A DNA stretch of 54,280 nt, from contig NZ_RBZO01000029.1 in NCBI RefSeq assembly GCF_003628445.1, positions 1 through 54,280 of the forward strand. Reading direction: 5' to 3'. The position numbers and the translations under genes were made by a program. Under the pieces are notes generated by a model that had not been told where the DNA came from, searched no databases, and saw only the letters and a list, made by a program, of their open reading frames with translations. Positions 42,371-50,444 of this stretch are shown here, one piece after another. This DNA is from Oceanobacillus bengalensis (GTDB lineage Bacteria > Bacillota > Bacilli > Bacillales > Amphibacillaceae). Position 1 is the stretch's first letter; each line of letters starts with the position of its first letter.

Positions 42371-43735
42371 ATGGGACAACAAACAATTAGTGAAATGAAC
42401 AACGTAGCAGTACATACCCCAACCGTTAGTGAGATGACAGTCATTCCAGTGGCTGGTAAAGATAGTATGTTATTAAATTTAAGTGGTGCACATAGTGCAT
42501 TTTTCACAAGAAATATTGTGATATTAAAGGATAGTTCTGGAAATGTTGGGGTTGGGGAAGTTCCTGGTGGAGAACCAATTCGGCAGACGCTAGAGGAAGC
42601 AAAAAGTTTAGTCATTAACCAAAAGATCGGTGCCTATAAGGATGTTTTAAATGAAGTAAGACGTAAATTTTCTGATAAAGATCGTAATGGAAGAGGGAAC
42701 CAAACGTTTGATTTACGAACAACGATTCACGTGGTGACGGCAATCGAGAGTGCATTACTAGATTTGGTTGGTAAGCACTTGGATGTCCCAGTTGCTTCGC
42801 TGCTAGGAGATGGCAGGCAACGAGATGAAGTGGAAATGTTAGGGTATTTGTTTTATGTAGGGGACCGTAATAAAACAGATTTGCCTTATGAAAGCAATCC
42901 AGATGCTGATGATGATTGGTTCAGACTACGTCATGAAGAGGCGCTTACACCTGAAGCGATTGTTCGATTAGCAGAAGCGGCACATACACGCTATGGATTT
43001 AAAGATTTTAAACTTAAAGGTGGCGTACTTCGTGGTGAAGAGGAAATGGAAGCAATCATTGCATTGAAGGAAAGATTTCCAGATGCTCGAATCACACTTG
43101 ATCCTAATGGTGGGTGGTTGCTTAAAGATGCGATTCGACTTTGTCGCGATAAACATGATATTTTGGCATATGCAGAGGATCCATGTGGAGCGGAGGATGG
43201 TTTCTCCGCGCGTGAAGTAATGGCAGAATTCCGCAAAGCAACTGGATTGCCAACTGCAACAAATATGATTGCAACGGATTGGCGCCAAATGGGGCATGCT
43301 ATTCAATTGCATGCAGTAGATATCCCATTAGCAGACCCACATTTCTGGACGATGCAGGGATCTGTTCGAGTCGCACAAATGTGTCATGAATGGGGATTAA
43401 CATGGGGATCACACTCTAATAATCACTTTGACATCTCCCTTTCCATGTTTACACATGTTGCGGCAGCAGCTCCTGGAAAAATTACAGCTATTGATACCCA
43501 TTGGATTTGGCAAGATGGTCAAGGTTTGACTAAAGAGCCGTTCCGAATCGTTGGTGGGAAAGTGAAGGTACCAACTAAACCAGGACTCGGTATTGAACTG
43601 GATATGGAAAAAGTAAATGCAGCCCATAAATTATATGTAGAAAATGGATTGGGAAGAAGAGACGATGCGGTAGCAATGCAATATTTAATCCCTGGATGGA
43701 AATTTGATAATAAGCGTCCTGCGTTAGTTCGGTAA
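42371..43735 (+). CDS. gudD: Glucarate dehydratase
   Basis: A 454-residue enolase-superfamily enzyme that converts D-glucarate to 5-keto-4-deoxyglucarate. It matches GudD in order: [25 protein letters not shown] (capping domain), [10 protein letters not shown] with the Lys-x-Lys base, [18 protein letters not shown] and NMIATDW metal ligands, then [12 protein letters not shown] with the catalytic His. The length is normal. GAGGAGGG precedes the ATG. Its product is the substrate of KdgD, encoded at 36768 in the same block, and import would be through TctABC. Confidence 0.95.
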   Translation: MGQQTISEMNNVAVHTPTVSEMTVIPVAGKDSMLLNLSGAHSAFFTRNIVILKDSSGNVGVGEVPGGEPIRQTLEEAKSLVINQKIGAYKDVLNEVRRKFSDKDRNGRGNQTFDLRTTIHVVTAIESALLDLVGKHLDVPVASLLGDGRQRDEVEMLGYLFYVGDRNKTDLPYESNPDADDDWFRLRHEEALTPEAIVRLAEAAHTRYGFKDFKLKGGVLRGEEEMEAIIALKERFPDARITLDPNGGWLLKDAIRLCRDKHDILAYAEDPCGAEDGFSAREVMAEFRKATGLPTATNMIATDWRQMGHAIQLHAVDIPLADPHFWTMQGSVRVAQMCHEWGLTWGSHSNNHFDISLSMFTHVAAAAPGKITAIDTHWIWQDGQGLTKEPFRIVGGKVKVPTKPGLGIELDMEKVNAAHKLYVENGLGRRDDAVAMQYLIPGWKFDNKRPALVR

Positions 43736-43742
43736 CTATGAG

Positions 43743-43773
43743 AATCCAAGAAGTGTGTATTCCTTCTTGGATT
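43743..43773 (+). terminator. Terminator or processing hairpin after gudD
   Basis: AATCCAAGAAG (43743-43753) pairs with CTTCTTGGATT (43763-43773), followed by TTAATGG. It starts eight bases after the gudD stop. Confidence 0.65.
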
Positions 43774-43807
43774 TTAATGGCTAATAAAAGTAAGGTGGTG
43801 TGATGAA

Positions 43808-45013
43808 ATGAAAATTGTTAAAATAGACTCTTATCGTATGAAGGAACATCCTAGAGAATTAATTATTGAAATTCATACGGATGTGGGTATCGTCGGACTT
43901 GGTGAGACAAATGCGAAGCCAGGTGCTGTTCAGTCGTTAATTCACGAGATGTGTGCAGATATTTTACTAGGTCAGGATCCACAAAATATTGAGTCCATTT
44001 GGTCTACTTTTTACACGGCGTTCAATCATCATGGGTGTTCGGGAACGGAAATGCGGGCGTTAAGTGCCATTGATATCGCGCTTTGGGACATTAAGGGTAA
44101 GATAAGTGGCCAACCTCTTTATCAATTATTAGGAGGGAAGTCTCGGGATACAGTTAAAGTATATAACACATGTGTTGGCTATTTAGAAAATAATGATCGA
44201 GACCGGTTTATTCATCAACCTGAAAAGCTAGCGGAAGAACTTCTGGAAAGTGGAATTGATGTCATGAAAATTTGGCCGTTTGATGAGTTAAGTGCGGAGT
44301 TTCGTGGACAATACATCACAAAAGATTTAATGAAAAAAGGTCTAGAGCCTTTCCGTAAGATAAAGGAAACATTTGGAGATAAGATGCAAATCGCTTTGGA
44401 AGGGCATGGAAGATGGAATGTTACGGCAGCAATAAATATTGCTAGAGAACTAGAACAATACGACCCTCTTTGGATAGAGGATTTGATAGCTATTAATAAT
44501 ATTGACAACTTAGTAGAATTACGAAAAGCCACTTCGATTCCAATTGGTGCGAGTGAGCGTTTATTCACTAGGTATGGGTATCAGGAGTTGTTGGAAAAAC
44601 GTGGAGGAGATATTGTTATCGCAGATCCTGCATGGACAGGAGGGGTTACAGAGGTAAAGAAAATAGCCTCACTAGCTGAAGTATACGGCTTGCCCTTTGC
44701 GCCTCATAATTGTGGGGGACCAATACTACACACTGTAAATGCACATATCTGTTTTAATATTCCAAACCTGTGGATGATGGAGACGGTAAGAGCATTCTAC
44801 GATTCGTATTATGACGATATTGTAACTGGGGTACCTAGAGTCGTGAATGGGTATATTACTGGTGTTTCGGAGTATCCTGGCTTAGGGGTAGAGTTAAGGA
44901 AGGAATTTTATGAACGTTCTGATTTAATTCACCGCACATCAACCCAGCAGAAGGGCAAAGGAGAAGGTAAAGTATACAATGTGACGGGTATTGGTGACCC
45001 ATGGAAAAGATAA
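43808..45013 (+). CDS. Mandelate racemase-type sugar-acid dehydratase, substrate unknown
   Basis: A 401-residue enolase-superfamily protein of the mandelate racemase subgroup. The capping domain (VGLGETNAKPGAVQ) and barrel motifs are seen: IDVMKIWPFDE (Lys-x-Trp where many relatives have Lys-x-Lys), IALEGHGRWNV, WIEDLIA, PIGASERLF with metal-binding acids, and PFAPHNCGGP with the catalytic His of strand seven. The HGR and APHxxxGP pattern is like D-galactonate and gluconate dehydratases, so a monoacid sugar is possible, but a diacid is suggested by its neighbours. It is the last gene of block 2, behind AAGGTGGTG, with a weak terminator after it. Confidence 0.8.
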   Translation: MKIVKIDSYRMKEHPRELIIEIHTDVGIVGLGETNAKPGAVQSLIHEMCADILLGQDPQNIESIWSTFYTAFNHHGCSGTEMRALSAIDIALWDIKGKISGQPLYQLLGGKSRDTVKVYNTCVGYLENNDRDRFIHQPEKLAEELLESGIDVMKIWPFDELSAEFRGQYITKDLMKKGLEPFRKIKETFGDKMQIALEGHGRWNVTAAINIARELEQYDPLWIEDLIAINNIDNLVELRKATSIPIGASERLFTRYGYQELLEKRGGDIVIADPAWTGGVTEVKKIASLAEVYGLPFAPHNCGGPILHTVNAHICFNIPNLWMMETVRAFYDSYYDDIVTGVPRVVNGYITGVSEYPGLGVELRKEFYERSDLIHRTSTQQKGKGEGKVYNVTGIGDPWKR

Positions 45014-45028
45014 TTATCAGTAAACAAA

Positions 45029-45050
45029 GGAGAGCATCCATGTGCTCTCC
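45029..45050. terminator. Terminator-like hairpin between convergent genes
   Basis: GGAGAGCA (45029-45036) pairs with TGCTCTCC (45043-45050), with loop TCCATG; a short CATTT follows on the plus strand. A worn piece of the B repeat (CAGTACCCGGCACC) lies just beyond. Confidence 0.55.
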
Positions 45051-45086
45051 CATTTCACTTCTTCCAACAGTACCCGGCACCGCCAT

Positions 45087-46304
45087 CTACAAAAGTCCTT
45101 CTTGTTCAAACAAATAATCATAAGGTATATCTAGAAAAATATAGCTTGTTTTCGTTAATGGAAAGGAAAAGGTACGAATTTGTTCGTGCCTTGTGATATC
45201 TGTATACAAATCAGATAATATCCCTCTTTTTTCCACATTCATGCGTGCGATATTTTCAAAGAAGTATGGTCGCCAGCTCCAGTTTTTTTCCTTACCTTCT
45301 TCGTGTAGTGTCCACTTGTCATTATGATCCTTTTCCGCATTAGAGGATAATTGCACACCCTCTTCATTCGTCATGTATACGCGAAAAACAAATTCATGAC
45401 AAGCATGCCCGACTTTTGTAATGATTTGGTCGTACGCTTCTTCAGAATTTATATTTTGTAGGATCGTGTTAAATTGATTATTAATCCAATTGGTTAGCTC
45501 TACCTGTGCTTTCAATTTTTTTCGTTCAAAACTTACGAACAACTGAAAGTCGCGTTGGATCTGCTTTTTGCAACAATCTTCTCGGGCGAATTCAGGATTC
45601 GCAGGCTTTAGGTAGCTTCCTTGATAATATCTTCCACCATTCCGCCAAGCATAGTTCAATTGATTATACGTTGACACTCCTTTAAATAATAAAGTTGCTC
45701 CGATTTTTCGGGAAAGCTTGGAAAGAGAGAGGTGCACATCATCATATAAATGTGGCAACTCGTTTTCCTTCAAAAATTGCACATCTAATTTAACGATATT
45801 TGGTTTTAGCGAGACCAGCCGCTCGAGATTTCCGTTTCGCTGTCCTACATCATCTAGGGCAATTTGAATTCCAAATGTTTTTAAGTATTTTAATAAATGC
45901 CTTAGGGAATCCATTTCCTCCATAATATCCGTTTCTTTTAATTCGAGGACAATCTTCTTATAATCTAGTCCCTTTTCAGCATATGTTTCTAATAAGCGAA
46001 GGAATGTTTCACCATTATCCTTATATAATAGCTTGGCATTATATTTTAAGAATATGAGTGAATGATTTGTTTTGATAAAGTCTTCTATTGCTTTTTGGTG
46101 AATAATTGTTGTTAGTTCAATTTTAAATTCATCAGGTATTGTATCGTCATTAAAAAACCAGTCAAGGTCTTGGATGTCTTCCTCATCTGATTTGTAATAT
46201 GCCGACACCTCATAGCCAATCACAAGTTGCGTGTCCGCGCTGATAATTGGTTGATAATATGGAATGACTTGCTCTAGATTTAACATAATATTCAATGGAT
46301 CCAA
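45087..46304 (-). CDS. ykuI: YkuI-like degenerate EAL-domain protein
   Basis: About 405 residues, a full-length match to Bacillus YkuI: an EAL domain (about 10-250) and a C-terminal PAS-like domain (about 265-400; ending SYIFLDIPYDYLFEQEGLL). YkuI binds cyclic di-GMP but is a poor phosphodiesterase. Here the catalytic set is further eroded: GYEVSAYY in place of E-x-L-x-R, and LALDDVG and KLDVQF remain only in part, so it is probably a c-di-GMP receptor or an inactive protein. TTG at 46304 gives the YkuI-type start LDPLNIML; the longer frame upstream is translated repeat DNA (A at 46338, B at 46416). GGGGGTGGAT on the minus strand serves as ribosome-binding site. Confidence 0.88.
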   Translation of the reverse strand: MDPLNIMLNLEQVIPYYQPIISADTQLVIGYEVSAYYKSDEEDIQDLDWFFNDDTIPDEFKIELTTIIHQKAIEDFIKTNHSLIFLKYNAKLLYKDNGETFLRLLETYAEKGLDYKKIVLELKETDIMEEMDSLRHLLKYLKTFGIQIALDDVGQRNGNLERLVSLKPNIVKLDVQFLKENELPHLYDDVHLSLSKLSRKIGATLLFKGVSTYNQLNYAWRNGGRYYQGSYLKPANPEFAREDCCKKQIQRDFQLFVSFERKKLKAQVELTNWINNQFNTILQNINSEEAYDQIITKVGHACHEFVFRVYMTNEEGVQLSSNAEKDHNDKWTLHEEGKEKNWSWRPYFFENIARMNVEKRGILSDLYTDITRHEQIRTFSFPLTKTSYIFLDIPYDYLFEQEGLL

Positions 46305-46337
46305 ATTTATCCACCCCCACCCCAACATTATAGCACA

Positions 46338-46364
46338 GAAGCGTGGGGACGGTTCTCCTGCTTC
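46338..46364 (-). repeat. A-type repeat upstream of the ykuI-like gene
   Basis: GAAGCG (46338-46343) and TGCTTC (46359-46364) surround GGGGACGGTTCTCC, in the orientation opposite to most plus-strand copies. It lies 33 bp upstream of the ykuI-like start, in its leader. Confidence 0.85.
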
Positions 46365-46415
46365 TTCTTCAAAATTCGCTGTTGTGACAAGTTCCTCAAA
46401 AGTGCCTATTTTATT

Positions 46416-46470
46416 GAGGTGCCTGTCACTTGTCGGATATTGTCGGAAATCGAACGGTGACAGGCACCTC
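46416..46470. repeat. B-type repeat, full palindromic copy
   Basis: GAGGTGCCTGTCAC (46416-46429) and GTGACAGGCACCTC (46457-46470) are a perfect 14-bp inverted repeat around 27 bases containing TTGTCGGATATTGTCGGAAA. The direct repeats CCTCAAAAGTGCC (46394 and 46467) flank or overlap it. It lies 52 bp after the A copy, forming an A/B pair. Confidence 0.85.
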
Positions 46471-46560
46471 AAAAGTGCCCATTTCAAAAGGCTGATTTAC
46501 AATTTTGGATAATATGCAATAATACATATGGTTTGAAAAAAGTGGGAAGGGAATGTAGTT

Positions 46561-47862
46561 ATGTTCAAGAAAAAATGGTTAGGGGTTTTGCTTTGCTCAA
46601 TCGCTGTTTTAATCCTTGTAGCATGTGGTGACGAAGCCGAGGAAGCGAGTACAGAGGAAACGGAAGAAAAAGATGCATCAGAAGTAGAGGATGAAGCTGT
46701 TGAAGAGGAAACAGAAAGTGCGGATGAGGTAAAGTCAGAAGATGACAGTGAAGAACCTGAGGAAGTGGAAGATACGGAGAACAGTAGTTCATCTGCACCA
46801 ACAAATGAAAACATTAATCCCGCAATTGCGGAGGAAACAGATGGCAATGTTGAAATAATTTATACGAATAATGAAGCAGGATTCAGTAATGATTTGAATG
46901 GTTTTCTTATTAATGTGGACGCATACCAAATTGCAAAGGTTACGGACATGAATGCCGATCAAGAGTTTCGATTTGATGGGGCTTTTGAAGGCTATGTTGT
47001 AACTGCGAAAGCATCGATTGAAAATACGACAGATAAAGATATTTATAATAATTATGTCATGCGAATTCAATTAGCCGACAGAAGTGATTATGTTCCATCC
47101 AGTGCGCAATACTATATACCAGAGGATATGAAAATTGAGTGGGAAAACACGGATGATATTGGGAAATTTGAACCTGGTTTCCAAAAGGATATTTTCGTAA
47201 CATTTTTATTTACGAATGAGGAATATGAGAAACTTAGTACAGTAGATCCGAAATTTATAATTGAGGGTGGAGCATCAGAAAACGATGATTTCTCAGACAG
47301 CTTTGGAGAAGATGCAATTTTTGACTTTGTTTATAGTGAAGAACAGGCAGAGCAGGTTGCAAATGCACCCGATTTTTATCAGGACAAATTAACAACGGAT
47401 AATATCGCAACAAAAGAAATAATTTATGAGAAAACAGATATCAATGAGACGAAAGAACTAGATGGTGCGAAAATAACATTAGAAGGCGTTCAGTATACAG
47501 ATATTACTCCGAATGAATCGAGTGCAGAACGATTTAGCAATTTTGATGGCGAAGAGCTTGTGGCACTGACGATAAAGATAAATATCGAAAATGGTTCGGA
47601 ACAATTGATATGGAATAACTCACTAGGATCGATTCTCAGTGTGAATGATGATGAAGCACGCTATATTTCTCAAGGGATGGTTGAAAATGCTACCCCACAA
47701 GATATAGCAGCAGGTGAAACCGGAGAGAAGCTTTTTGTATTCTTATTTGAGAAAAAATACTTCGATATATATGAAACATTTGATTTAGAAGTCGGACCAT
47801 TTATGGGCGATGACGGAGAACTATTCAAAGGACATAAAGTAGAATTTGAATTACCTCGCTAA
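46561..47862 (+). CDS. Secreted lipoprotein, DUF5068-like
   Basis: A 433-residue protein with a lipoprotein signal (lipobox LVAC with Cys22), followed by a strongly acidic low-complexity linker of Glu, Asp, Ser and Thr (about 25-95). The folded part (about 100-433) consists of two similar halves: each has a segment of the type ...FLINVDAYQIAKVTDMN / GAKITLEGVQYTDITPNE, then a strand ending in AKASIENTTDKDIYNN / ALTIKINIENGSEQLIWNN. Such paired domains occur in Bacillaceae lipoproteins annotated DUF5068; their role is unknown. It is probably a monocistronic surface protein. No close neighbour suggests a function. The ATG follows GGGAAGGGAATG. Confidence 0.7.
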   Translation: MFKKKWLGVLLCSIAVLILVACGDEAEEASTEETEEKDASEVEDEAVEEETESADEVKSEDDSEEPEEVEDTENSSSSAPTNENINPAIAEETDGNVEIIYTNNEAGFSNDLNGFLINVDAYQIAKVTDMNADQEFRFDGAFEGYVVTAKASIENTTDKDIYNNYVMRIQLADRSDYVPSSAQYYIPEDMKIEWENTDDIGKFEPGFQKDIFVTFLFTNEEYEKLSTVDPKFIIEGGASENDDFSDSFGEDAIFDFVYSEEQAEQVANAPDFYQDKLTTDNIATKEIIYEKTDINETKELDGAKITLEGVQYTDITPNESSAERFSNFDGEELVALTIKINIENGSEQLIWNNSLGSILSVNDDEARYISQGMVENATPQDIAAGETGEKLFVFLFEKKYFDIYETFDLEVGPFMGDDGELFKGHKVEFELPR

Positions 47863-47871
47863 TTCTTTTGT

Positions 47872-47935
47872 GGTGCCTGTCACTTGTCGAGTTTTGGCTG
47901 ATGTTGCCGAAAATCGAAGGGTGACAACAGGTACC
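47872..47935. repeat. B-type repeat, worn copy
   Basis: GGTGCCTGTCAC (47872-47883) is matched by GTGACAACAGGTACC (47921-47935), which has an extra three bases and one change, around CTTGTCGAGTTTTG and GCCGAAAATCGAA. Confidence 0.8.
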
Positions 47936-47948
47936 TAAAAGAGCCACA

Positions 47949-47994
47949 AAAAACCAGTAATTCCTTACCATGAGTAAGGGGTTGCTGGTTTTTT
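47949..47994 (+). terminator. Terminator after the lipoprotein gene
   Basis: AAAAACCAG (47949-47957) pairs with CTGGTTTTT (47985-47993), with an inner CCTTAC/GTAAGG stem; a T-rich run follows. Confidence 0.75.
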
Positions 47995-48008
47995 ATGTTT
48001 CTGTTTTT

Positions 48009-48065
48009 ACCGAACAGTGCCTGTCACCTCCCGAATTTTGTCGAAAACCGAACAGTGGCAGGCAC
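48009..48065. repeat. B-type repeat
   Basis: ACCGAACAGTGCCTGTCACC (48009-48028), then CCGAATTTTGTCGAAAACCG, then AACAGTGGCAGGCAC (ending 48065). GTGCCTGTCAC and GTGGCAGGCAC are near-perfect inverted arms, and CCGAACAGTG is a direct repeat within it. Confidence 0.85.
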
Positions 48066-48089
48066 GAAAAAAGGTATCAAAAAAAGTTC

Positions 48090-48118
48090 TTGTAAAACGG
48101 TTACATTTGTTTTATACT
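48090..48118 (+). promoter_or_regulatory. Promoter of the LacI-type gene
   Basis: TTGTAA (48090-48095) and TATACT (48113-48118) are 17 bp apart. Within the spacer TGTAAAACGGTTACA resembles a catabolite (cre) site with one extra base. Confidence 0.6.
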
Positions 48119-48120
48119 CA

Positions 48121-48151
48121 TACTAAATCGGTTTACTAAATCGATTTAGTA
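48121..48151. promoter_or_regulatory. Double LacI-type operator
   Basis: TACTAAATCGATTTAGTA (48134-48151) is a perfect 18-bp palindrome. Directly upstream and overlapping, TACTAAATCGGTTTA (48121-48135) repeats it with one change in the second half. Both lie between the -10 box and the start codon, the place for repression. Confidence 0.75.
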
Positions 48152-48180
48152 ATTTGGAATACTATTTAGGAGATATATAG

Positions 48181-49185
48181 ATGAAAAAAATTACAATTGC
48201 AGATGTTGCACAGCATGCTGGTGTATCGAAAAGCACCGTATCGCAATATTTAAATGAACGCTTTGATTATATGGGGGAACAGACGAAAAGACGTGTTGAA
48301 GAGGCGATTAAAGAATTGGGCTACAGTCCGAACATCATTGCAAGAAGTTTAAAACAAAAATCGACAACAACGATTGGTGTCATTGTTGCAAACATTCTTC
48401 ACGTGTTTTCCACACAGGTTATCAGGGCAATTGAAGATGTTTGTAATGAAAAGAATTACCACGTTATTGTCTGCAATGCCGACGACAACCCAGTGAAAGA
48501 GAAAAAGTATATTGAGATGCTACGAGCAAAACAGGTAGACGGAATTATCGCATTCCCGACTGGTGGAAATGTTGCGTTATACCAAAGATTAGTAGCGGAC
48601 CACTATCCAGTCGTGTTTATGGACAGATTAATTCCTGATATAGCAATTGACACTGTTCTACTAGATAATGCGAAGGCTGCGACACTAGCGGTAGATACTT
48701 TTATCAAGCGGGGGCACCAAAAAATTGCAATCCTGTCTCCTCCATTACAAGCTGGAGTCACACCACGTGTTGAGCGGATTGATGGTTACAGAAAAGCGTT
48801 GCAAAAACAGGCTCTCTCAGTCAACGAGCAATACATCGTCAGTGGAGAAATAGAGGATATGCAAGTATTGGTCCATCAATTATTTACGTTACCTGAAGCC
48901 CCAACGGCCATCCTTGCATTAAACGATCGGGTGTTATATGAACTATTAACCTATACAAGATCCAATCAACTAAGGATCCCAGAAGACATTGCATTAATTG
49001 GAATCGATGATGTGTCTTTTGCAAGCATTTATAGCCCGGCATTAACAACGATTGCCCAACCAGCTTTTGAAATGGGTGAAAAGGCAGCAATCCTACTTTT
49101 AGAGAAAATTCATGACAAGGAACATTCGAATCAAGTAGAAGCGCATCGATTTGAGCCGCGATTGATTATGCGGGAATCTTGTTAA
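48181..49185 (+). CDS. LacI-family repressor of the SIS/KDPG-aldolase/TRAP operon
   Basis: A 334-residue LacI/GalR regulator. The helix-turn-helix is at the N-terminus (ITIADVAQHAGVSKSTVSQYLNERFDYM), followed by the hinge YSPNIIARSL and a type I periplasmic-binding-like effector domain (from about 60). KSTVSQYLN differs from the usual VSxVLN and is the form found in KdgR-type regulators of hexuronate genes. It heads the operon and two operators precede it. A keto-deoxy-sugar acid or its phosphate is the likely inducer. GGAGATATATAG precedes the ATG. It is unrelated in detail to RbsR at 9678. Confidence 0.85.
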   Translation: MKKITIADVAQHAGVSKSTVSQYLNERFDYMGEQTKRRVEEAIKELGYSPNIIARSLKQKSTTTIGVIVANILHVFSTQVIRAIEDVCNEKNYHVIVCNADDNPVKEKKYIEMLRAKQVDGIIAFPTGGNVALYQRLVADHYPVVFMDRLIPDIAIDTVLLDNAKAATLAVDTFIKRGHQKIAILSPPLQAGVTPRVERIDGYRKALQKQALSVNEQYIVSGEIEDMQVLVHQLFTLPEAPTAILALNDRVLYELLTYTRSNQLRIPEDIALIGIDDVSFASIYSPALTTIAQPAFEMGEKAAILLLEKIHDKEHSNQVEAHRFEPRLIMRESC

Positions 49186-49211
49186 CGTTAAAACACGAAA
49201 GGTGATAAATA

Positions 49212-49769
49212 ATGAAGAACATAATTGAAACCGTTGCCGGAGAAATCTCTGGTGTATTACATCAAATAGATGAAAAAGAAGCAACACAACTAGCAAATGA
49301 ATTGCAAAGCGCGAAACGTATTTTCATAGCAGGTACGGGTCGCTCTGGCCTGATCGGAAAGGTATTCGCAATGCGTCTTATGCATAGTGGCTATTCCGTC
49401 TATGTTGTTGGTGAAACAATCACACCAAGTATTGAAACAGATGATCTTCTGCTTTTAATTACTGGTTCTGGAAGTACAGGATCGCTTGTACATTATGCAA
49501 AAAAAGCAAAAGAAATAGACGCGAAAGTTGCACTGGTGACAACAAACAAAGACGCCACAATTGGACAGCTCGCAGATTCCACTGTAACCATTCCAGCGGC
49601 AACGAAAAAACGTCTGGAAACCGAACCAGCAACAATCCAACCACTAGGAAGTCAATTTGATCAATCGGCACATTTACTATTAGATGCAATTGTGGTTTAC
49701 CTTCTTAAACAACATCCAGAAGGAAAAAGCCATACAAGTCTTAATCAAAAACATGCAAATTTAGAGTAG
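49212..49769 (+). CDS. SIS-domain sugar isomerase, 6-phospho-3-hexuloisomerase-like
   Basis: A 185-residue single SIS domain protein. Blocks: FIAGTGRSGLIGKVFAMRLMHSGYSVYVVGETITPSI (about 38-75), LLLLITGSGSTGSLVHYAKKAKEIDAKVALVTTN (about 80-113), and a C-terminal PLGSQFDQSAHLLLDAIVVYLL, the ending of 6-phospho-3-hexuloisomerase (HxlB). HxlB turns D-arabino-3-hexulose 6-phosphate into fructose 6-phosphate and normally works with hexulose-6-phosphate synthase (HxlA), which is not found in this window. It lies 26 bp after the LacI gene and 14 bp before the aldolase, so it is part of that pathway; the real substrate may be another phosphosugar. Confidence 0.82.
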   Translation: MKNIIETVAGEISGVLHQIDEKEATQLANELQSAKRIFIAGTGRSGLIGKVFAMRLMHSGYSVYVVGETITPSIETDDLLLLITGSGSTGSLVHYAKKAKEIDAKVALVTTNKDATIGQLADSTVTIPAATKKRLETEPATIQPLGSQFDQSAHLLLDAIVVYLLKQHPEGKSHTSLNQKHANLE

Positions 49770-49783
49770 GGGGAAAACCTAAA

Positions 49784-50416
49784 GTGAGTTTAATAGAGGC
49801 TATTCAACAAAATAAAATCGTAGCAGTTATTCGAAAAGCAGATAAAGAAAATATTGTACCGATATTAGAAGCTTTGGAAAAAGGTGGCGTAACCTCGGTT
49901 GAGATCACAGCTGAAACGCCAAATGTTGCAGGTGTTATTGAAACAGCTGTGAAGCATATTGGCCACAAAGTAAATATTGGTGCAGGGACCGTACTTGATC
50001 CTGAAACAGCTCGAACGGTCATCATGGCGGGGGCAACTTTCATTGTCTCGCCTACATTAAATGTTGAAACTTTGAAACTAACGAATCGTTATGGCGTACT
50101 GAATATTCCAGGGGTACTTACACCAACCGAAATTGTAACGGCATATGAACATGGTGCGCAAATGGTGAAAGTTTTCCCAGCAGATGCTTTTGGGCCAAAT
50201 TATATAAAAAATATTATCGGACCACTCCCACATGTACAAGCAATGGTAACTGGTGGAATTACACTAGATAATATGAACGCTTATTTAACAAAAGGTGCAA
50301 AAGCAGTTGGAATCGGAAGTAACTTGGTCAATGCAAAAGCATTACAAACCAATGCAGATTACGAAAGATTAACAGAAACAGCGAAACAATATGTTGCAAA
50401 GCTCAAAGAACTATAA
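49784..50416 (+). CDS. KDPG/KHG aldolase (2-keto-3-deoxy-6-phosphogluconate aldolase)
   Basis: A 210-residue class I aldolase of the Eda family. The base Glu40 (SVEITAETP), the phosphate-binding R17 in AVIRKAD, and the Schiff-base Lys129 in MVKVFPADAFGP are in place, as are NIGAGTVLDPE and MVTGGITLDNMNAYL. It splits 2-keto-3-deoxy-6-phosphogluconate (or -galactonate) to pyruvate and glyceraldehyde 3-phosphate. The start is GTG at 49784 behind GGGGGAAAAC. It is followed 28 bp later by the TRAP transporter. No kinase or dehydratase that would make its substrate lies in the operon within this window. Confidence 0.9.
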   Translation: MSLIEAIQQNKIVAVIRKADKENIVPILEALEKGGVTSVEITAETPNVAGVIETAVKHIGHKVNIGAGTVLDPETARTVIMAGATFIVSPTLNVETLKLTNRYGVLNIPGVLTPTEIVTAYEHGAQMVKVFPADAFGPNYIKNIIGPLPHVQAMVTGGITLDNMNAYLTKGAKAVGIGSNLVNAKALQTNADYERLTETAKQYVAKLKEL

Positions 50417-50444
50417 CTATACATTCAGAGGAGGAGCACTTCAT

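Larger units (their letters stand above)
47863..48180. other. Intergenic region with two B repeats, a terminator and the LacI promoter
   Basis: In order: a B copy (47872-47935), a terminator (47949-47994), a second B copy (48009-48065), the promoter (48090-48118) and a double operator (48121-48151) of the LacI-type gene. No extra gene is seen. Confidence 0.8.

Noticed and set aside
46305-46487. N-terminal extension of the YkuI-like frame by about 60 residues
   Set aside because: The extension is the translation of the A and B repeats; homologues start at LDPLNI, which matches the TTG at 46304.
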